Below the pieces are notes generated by a model. The model worked only from the letters and a program-made list of their open reading frames with translations. It made no database searches and had not been told where the DNA came from. The position numbers and the translations under genes were made by a program. A stretch of 11,879 nucleotides of DNA from an uncultured Pseudomonadota bacterium (GTDB taxonomy: Bacteria > Myxococcota_A > UBA796 > GCA-2862545), in NCBI GenBank assembly GCA_937891875.1, contig CALATR010000241.1, positions 1 through 11,879 of the forward strand, written 5' to 3'. Below, piece by piece: positions 7,195-11,879 of the stretch. The stretch's first letter is position 1. The number at the start of each line of letters is the position of its first letter.

Positions 7195-7947
7195 TCACAG
7201 GGCGACACCGAGGACCAGACCGACCCGGGGGATGGGTGCGGAGAGGTCCGCCTTGGTCTCCCACGACTGGGAGTACTGACCATTGGACACGATCTCGACC
7301 TGGGAGAACTCCCCGTACAGCCGCAGGTCCGACATGGCCGGGTCGAGGCCCAGGTCCAGGCCCAGGTACATGTCCTCACGGATGTCCACCGTGCCGCGCA
7401 GGGCGAGCACCAGGTAGGGCTGGACCCGCAGCAGGTGCTCGGCGACCTCGCTCCGCTCGGTGGTGGTCGGCAGGAAGTACACGTCGACGGTCTCGCGCTG
7501 CAGATCGATGACCCGAGCGCCCGCGCCCAACACGACGCCGACCCGAACCGGGCCCGGGTTGGCGTGCAGGAAGGCGCTGGCATCCGCGGTGACCAGGCCG
7601 AACATCATCTCGGTCTGGTGGTCGTGCCCGACGTCCACGTTGCCGTCGCCGGTCTCGAAGGTCGTCGTCCCCTCCAGGTAGGTGGTCGTCGGCGAGAACC
7701 ACGCCGCCCTCACCCCCGCACTGACGGTCAGCCACGGTCGCTGGGTGTCCCGGGCCAGCCGCAGCCCGAACGTCGGACCAGGCACGATGTAGTCGGCCTC
7801 TTCCTCGAGCCCGCCGTACACACCATCCTGTGTGTAATGCCACACTGCCATCAGGGAGATCCCCGCATCCAGCTCGACGGCGGTGTCTTCGGCGTGAGCG
7901 GGCAGTACGGCGAGGGCTGCAGGCAGGACGATCAGGGCAGGTCGCAT
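7195..7947 (-). CDS. predicted outer-membrane beta-barrel-like protein
   Basis: A 250-aa secreted protein of unknown function. It has a Sec signal peptide with likely cleavage after AHA (residue 19). The mature part alternates short amphipathic strands and polar or acidic loops: SLMAVWHY, TFGLRLARD, LTVSAGVRAAWF, EMMFGLVTADASAF, VRVGVVLGAGARVIDL, PYLVLALRGTVDI, MYLGLDLGL and a final RVGLVLGVAL. This pattern is typical of small 8- to 10-strand outer-membrane barrels; the last residue is Leu rather than the common Phe. There is a His/Asp-rich loop at about 105-112 (VDVGHDHQ), and no cysteine is present. The ATG at 7947 is supported by GGAGG 4 nt upstream and by the signal peptide. The gene is divergent from the serine hydrolase gene with 79 bp between start codons. 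No specific family was recognised; a plain periplasmic beta-sandwich is the alternative. Confidence 0.78.
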   Translation of the reverse strand: MRPALIVLPAALAVLPAHAEDTAVELDAGISLMAVWHYTQDGVYGGLEEEADYIVPGPTFGLRLARDTQRPWLTVSAGVRAAWFSPTTTYLEGTTTFETGDGNVDVGHDHQTEMMFGLVTADASAFLHANPGPVRVGVVLGAGARVIDLQRETVDVYFLPTTTERSEVAEHLLRVQPYLVLALRGTVDIREDMYLGLDLGLDPAMSDLRLYGEFSQVEIVSNGQYSQSWETKADLSAPIPRVGLVLGVAL

Positions 7948-8026
7948 GGTTCCTCCGGTCCACCCTCCCCTCTGTGCAACCTCCCTGCCAACGCCCCGCG
8001 ACGACACCCCCACGGTAGGATGCGCC
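7948..8026. promoter_or_regulatory. divergent intergenic region
   Basis: This 79-bp region separates the divergent beta-barrel-like gene (left) and serine hydrolase gene (right), so promoters for both should lie here or inside the genes. Rightwards, TAGGAT at 8016-8021 sits 5 bp before the ATG at 8027. It could be a -10 box for a leaderless message or, through AGGA, a short ribosome site with 6-nt spacing. Leftwards, TTGGCA (7991-7986) is -35-like but has no good -10 at the right distance. Confidence 0.3.
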
Positions 8027-9640
<1,614 letters not shown>

Positions 9641-9655
9641 GACTCCGGAGGCCCC

Positions 9656-10834
9656 ATGCGATTCTCGGTGACCGCCGGCCGCTCTGACGTCGGCCGGCAG
9701 CGCGACCACAACGAGGACGCGATCCTCGTCCGCAGGGACCTGGTCGCGGTGGCCGACGGCATGGGCGGTCATGCTGCTGGAGAGGTCGCTTCCGCCCTGG
9801 CGATCGCCGTCTTGGAGGAGCGCGCCGACGAGCTGCTCGCCATCGCCAGCCGCAGCGCCGGCCCCGAGATGATCGCCACCATCGAGGACCTGTTCGAGCG
9901 CATCGACCTGCGGATCCAGGACCACGCCGACCGCGAGGGCACCGGCCGCATGGGCACCACCCTGGTCCTGGCGATCGGCGCGCCCGACGGCGTCTACATC
10001 GCCCACTGCGGGGACAGCCGGGCGTACCTGATCCGCGATGGCAGCGCCAAGCAGCTCACGGTCGACCACAGCGTGCGCAACATGCTCCTGCGGCGCGGCC
10101 TCGCGCGGCAACAGGCCGAGTCCCACCCCGCCGCCGACCGGCTGGTGCAGGCCCTGGGCATGGGCCGCGTCGAGCCCGACGTCGCGCAGATCCGCATGGG
10201 GCGGGAAGACACGCTGCTCTTGTGCTCGGACGGCCTGTCCGGACCCGTGCCCGACCGCGAGATCGCCGCCCACGTCGGCAGCGACCTGGACGGCTCCATC
10301 GAGGAGCTCATCGGTCAGGCCAACCTGCGCGGGGGGCCGGACAACATCTCCGCCATCCTGGTCCGCGCCCGCTCCGAGACGAGCGCCCGCACCCTGGCCC
10401 GCCGGGTGGAGCGCCTCGCAAAGGTCACCTTGTTCGCCGATCTCGACGAGTTCGACCTCTGGCACACCGCACCCTTCCTGCAGACCCGGCGCTTCCGAGC
10501 GGGCGATCTGCTGGTGCAGGAGAACACCGAGGGCCACAGCTGCCTGATCATCGTCGAGGGCTCGGTCGAGGTGCACCGCCACGATCTGCACCTGACCACA
10601 CTGGGACCCGGATCCCACCTCGGCGAGCCCGCGCTCATCCGTCCGTGGACCCGCAGCGCGTCGGTCACTGCCCGCACCGGCGGGGTCGCCTTCGAGCTGT
10701 CCCGCTGGAGCTTCGAGGAGCTGCTCCTGGCGAGACCCCGCATCGGAACCCGCATCCTGCGCGCCCTGTCCATGAGCCTCGCCGACCGGCTGGTGGATCT
10801 GACCGATCGCCTGGAGCGATCCAGCGAGCGCTGA
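9656..10834 (+). CDS. PP2C Ser/Thr phosphatase fused to a cyclic-nucleotide-binding domain
   Basis: A 392-aa cytoplasmic protein that should remove phosphate from Ser/Thr residues, opposing Hanks-type kinases. Residues about 1-238 are a PP2C (PPM) domain with all usual motifs: RSDVGRQRDHNED at 9-21, VADGMGGHAAGE at 32-43, GTTLV at 100-104, AHCGDSRAYLI at 117-126, LTVDHS at 134-139, LLLCSDGLSG at 187-196 and GGPDNIS at 226-232. The metal-binding acids Asp21, Asp34, Asp120, Asp192 and Asp229 are all present. Residues about 255-392 are a cNMP-binding domain of the CRP/Crp-Fnr type (FRAGDLLVQENTEG at 280-293, then GSHLGEPALI...RSAS at 319-336, the phosphate-binding cassette) ending in a helical tail. 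The natural inference is that cAMP, cGMP or a related ligand controls the phosphatase or its localisation. The start has a clear ribosome site (GGAGG, 4 nt). It follows the serine hydrolase gene by 15 bp and so may be co-transcribed. No kinase gene is in the window. Confidence 0.95.
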   Translation: MRFSVTAGRSDVGRQRDHNEDAILVRRDLVAVADGMGGHAAGEVASALAIAVLEERADELLAIASRSAGPEMIATIEDLFERIDLRIQDHADREGTGRMGTTLVLAIGAPDGVYIAHCGDSRAYLIRDGSAKQLTVDHSVRNMLLRRGLARQQAESHPAADRLVQALGMGRVEPDVAQIRMGREDTLLLCSDGLSGPVPDREIAAHVGSDLDGSIEELIGQANLRGGPDNISAILVRARSETSARTLARRVERLAKVTLFADLDEFDLWHTAPFLQTRRFRAGDLLVQENTEGHSCLIIVEGSVEVHRHDLHLTTLGPGSHLGEPALIRPWTRSASVTARTGGVAFELSRWSFEELLLARPRIGTRILRALSMSLADRLVDLTDRLERSSER

Positions 10835-10857
10835 TGCGCAGCGGGTGAACGCATCCC

Positions 10858-10886
10858 TTGACGTGGGGCGGCGGACAGCGTAGGTG
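10858..10886 (+). promoter_or_regulatory. probable sigma-70 promoter of rplU-rpmA
   Basis: TTGACG (10858-10863) is one base from the consensus -35. Exactly 17 bp further is TAGGTG (10881-10886), a weak -10. The predicted transcript start near 10893 would leave a leader of about 68 nt before the L21 start codon. It lies in the only gap (126 bp) between the phosphatase gene and the ribosomal protein genes, where a promoter is expected. Confidence 0.45.
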
Positions 10887-10914
10887 CGTCCGGCTCGCCG
10901 CGGGCCTGCAGAGC

Positions 10915-10932
10915 GCGCACGGTGTCGTGCGT
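10915..10932 (+). other. hairpin in the rplU leader
   Basis: GCGCAC (10915-10920), a 6-nt loop, then GTGCGT (10927-10932) form a 6-bp stem including one G-U pair, in the leader about 28 nt before the L21 start codon. Ribosomal-protein leaders are often structured for autoregulation, but this stem is short and similar ones arise readily at this GC content. Confidence 0.2.
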
Positions 10933-10960
10933 CGCCCGGTGGCGGTAATCGGAGATTCCA

Positions 10961-11278
10961 ATGTACGCAGTCGTCGAGACCAGCGGACGCCAGTTCAAGG
11001 TGTCCGTGGGTGACATCCTGACCGTCGATCGCCTCGGTGCGGACGCCGGAGACACCATCACCCTGGATCGGGTCCTCCTGCTTGGCGGTGACGGCGTGAC
11101 CGTCGGCGCTCCCCTCGTCGAAGGCGCCTCCGTGACCGCCAAGGTCGTGGAGCACTTCGCCGGTGAGAAGCGGATCACCCGCAAGTACACCCGTCGTCAG
11201 CGTACGCGTCGCAAGGTCGGCTACCGCCCGGCCCACACGCGGCTCGAGATCGTCAGCATCGACACCACCAAGAACTGA
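10961..11278 (+). CDS. rplU: 50S ribosomal protein L21
   Basis: At 105 aa it is of normal length for bL21, a 23S rRNA-binding protein of the large subunit. The start MYAVVETSGRQFKVSVGD is the conserved N-terminus. The basic RNA-binding loop is present (KRITRKYTRRQRTRRKVGYR at about 69-88), followed by PAHTRLEI. The ATG at 10961 has a ribosome site (CGGAG, 6 nt upstream). The rpmA start lies 10 bp after the stop, and the rplU-rpmA-obgE order is one of the most conserved in bacteria. The identification is secure. Confidence 0.98.
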   Translation: MYAVVETSGRQFKVSVGDILTVDRLGADAGDTITLDRVLLLGGDGVTVGAPLVEGASVTAKVVEHFAGEKRITRKYTRRQRTRRKVGYRPAHTRLEIVSIDTTKN

Positions 11279-11288
11279 GGCTGAACCC

Positions 11289-11561
11289 ATGGCACACAAG
11301 AAGGGACAGGGCTCGACCCGGAACGGGCGCGACTCCAACGCGCAGTACCGTGGTGTCAAGCTGTACGACGGCCAGACCGCCAAGCCCGGCGCCATCCTGA
11401 TCCGCCAGCTCGGCTCCAGCTTCCACGCTGGCGCCAACGTGGGCACCGGCCGGGACTGGACGCTGTTCTCGAAGGTCGAGGGCGTGGTCCGCTTCGAGAC
11501 CCGCAACAACCGCAAGCTGATCAGCGTCTACCCGACCGAGCAGGCCGAAGCCGCCAAGTAG
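11289..11561 (+). CDS. rpmA: 50S ribosomal protein L27
   Basis: This is the 90-aa bL27, whose flexible N-terminus reaches the peptidyl-transferase centre. The start is the typical AHKKGQGSTRNGRDS, so there is no N-terminal extension of the kind cleaved in Firmicutes; only Met removal is expected. The conserved core follows: GVKLYDGQ, PGAILIRQLGSSFHAGANVG, GRDWTLFSKVEGVVRFE. The ribosome site GAGG (11277-11280) overlaps the rplU stop codon, which suggests coupled translation. Frame extensions upstream of 11289 run inside rplU and are not coding. Confidence 0.98.
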   Translation: MAHKKGQGSTRNGRDSNAQYRGVKLYDGQTAKPGAILIRQLGSSFHAGANVGTGRDWTLFSKVEGVVRFETRNNRKLISVYPTEQAEAAK

Positions 11562-11609
11562 CCCCGGCTGCCGGGGAGCGACGCTGCTCCCCGGGCCAGG
11601 CTGCCCCGG
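11562..11609 (+). terminator. overlapping inverted repeats between rpmA and obgE: terminator or attenuator
   Basis: Immediately after the rpmA stop lie three competing GC-rich stems. Hairpin 1 pairs CCCCGG (11562-11567) with CCGGGG (11571-11576) around a 3-nt loop. Hairpin 2 pairs CCGGGGAGC (11571-11579) with GCTCCCCGG (11586-11594), 9 bp around a 6-nt loop. Hairpin 3 pairs CCGGG (11591-11595) with CCCGG (11605-11609). Neighbouring stems share bases, so 1 and 2, or 2 and 3, exclude each other. No clear T-tract follows, so a classic intrinsic terminator is not proven; partial termination, pausing or mRNA processing before obgE are options. Confidence 0.5.
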
Positions 11610-11641
11610 CTCCCTGTTCGCGCACCTCGTGAGAAGAACGC

Positions 11642-11879
11642 ATGCGATTCGTCGACGAGGTGCAGGTCCACGTCGCCAGTGGTCATGGCGGCGCCGGAGC
11701 CGTCAGCTTCCACCGCGAGGCCTTCAAGCCCCGCGGAGGTCCTGACGGCGGTGACGGCGGCCGTGGTGGCGATCTGGTCTTCGAGGCCACCCGCCAGCGC
11801 AACACGCTGGTCGACTTCCGCTGGAACAAGGTCTACAAGGCCGAGGACGGCACGCGCGGCGGCAAGCAGCGCATGACCG
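11642..11879 (+). CDS. obgE: Obg/CgtA GTPase, 3'-partial
   Basis: The first 79 codons of the ribosome-associated Obg GTPase, which acts in 50S assembly and stress signalling. The visible part is the start of the glycine-rich Obg fold: MRFVDEVQVHVASGHGGAGA, VSFHREAFKPRGGPDGGDGG and RGGDLVFEA, then NTLVDFRW...VYKAEDG. This is strongly conserved, and together with the upstream rplU-rpmA it makes the call secure. The G-domain is beyond the right edge. The ribosome site before the ATG at 11642 is weak (GAGAAGAA); together with the hairpins upstream this may keep its expression below that of the ribosomal proteins. Confidence 0.97.
   Translation, partial: MRFVDEVQVHVASGHGGAGAVSFHREAFKPRGGPDGGDGGRGGDLVFEATRQRNTLVDFRWNKVYKAEDGTRGGKQRMT

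Noticed and set aside
6287..7279. Open frame of 330 codons on the plus strand
   Set aside because: Antisense to the exported protein of unknown function. The minus-strand frame has a signal-like N-terminus and a strong ribosome site, and this one has neither.

Overview
This is a high-GC chromosomal segment of a Gram-negative bacterium. Several features point to Myxococcota or a related deltaproteobacterial lineage, probably an uncultivated one. The exported proteins are lipoproteins with acidic Asp/Thr- or Pro/Asp-rich linkers directly after the lipobox. There is a DUF1501 protein paired with a DUF1588/DUF1585-type cytochrome-like lipoprotein, and a PP2C phosphatase fused to a cyclic-nucleotide-binding domain. 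The taxonomic placement is inference; nothing here fixes the genus.

Layout. From the left edge to 2797 (+) runs one large protein of more than 925 residues that I do not recognise and that is probably cut at its 5' end. It meets, with no gap, the end of a minus-strand block read from 7947 down to 2798. In transcription order this block holds a small beta-barrel-like exported protein, an exported protein of unknown function, and a tight three-gene unit. The unit consists of a 571-aa lipoprotein with a CxxCH motif, a Tat-exported DUF1501 protein, and a 122-aa mono-heme c-type cytochrome lipoprotein whose start overlaps the DUF1501 stop. I read it as one periplasmic or outer-membrane-anchored redox/hydrolase module of unknown substrate.

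From 8027 rightwards everything is on the plus strand. First is a secreted NylB/class-C-beta-lactamase-like serine hydrolase with a low-complexity linker and a Cys-containing C-terminal domain. Fifteen bases later comes a PP2C Ser/Thr phosphatase with a C-terminal cNMP-binding domain. After a 126-bp gap carrying a plausible sigma-70 promoter comes the conserved rplU-rpmA-obgE cluster: ribosomal proteins L21 and L27, and the Obg/CgtA GTPase, which is cut by the right edge. The 80 bp between rpmA and obgE hold strong overlapping inverted repeats that cannot all form at once, which suggests a terminator or attenuator that lowers obgE relative to the ribosomal proteins.

No tRNA, rRNA, CRISPR array, insertion sequence or phage gene is visible. 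Many long open frames on the opposite strand or in other frames are GC-rich shadows and were discarded. The parts most worth a second look are the DUF1588/1585-DUF1501-cytochrome unit, the domain order of the serine hydrolase, the PP2C-cNMP fusion beside the ribosome/Obg cluster, and the unrecognised large protein.
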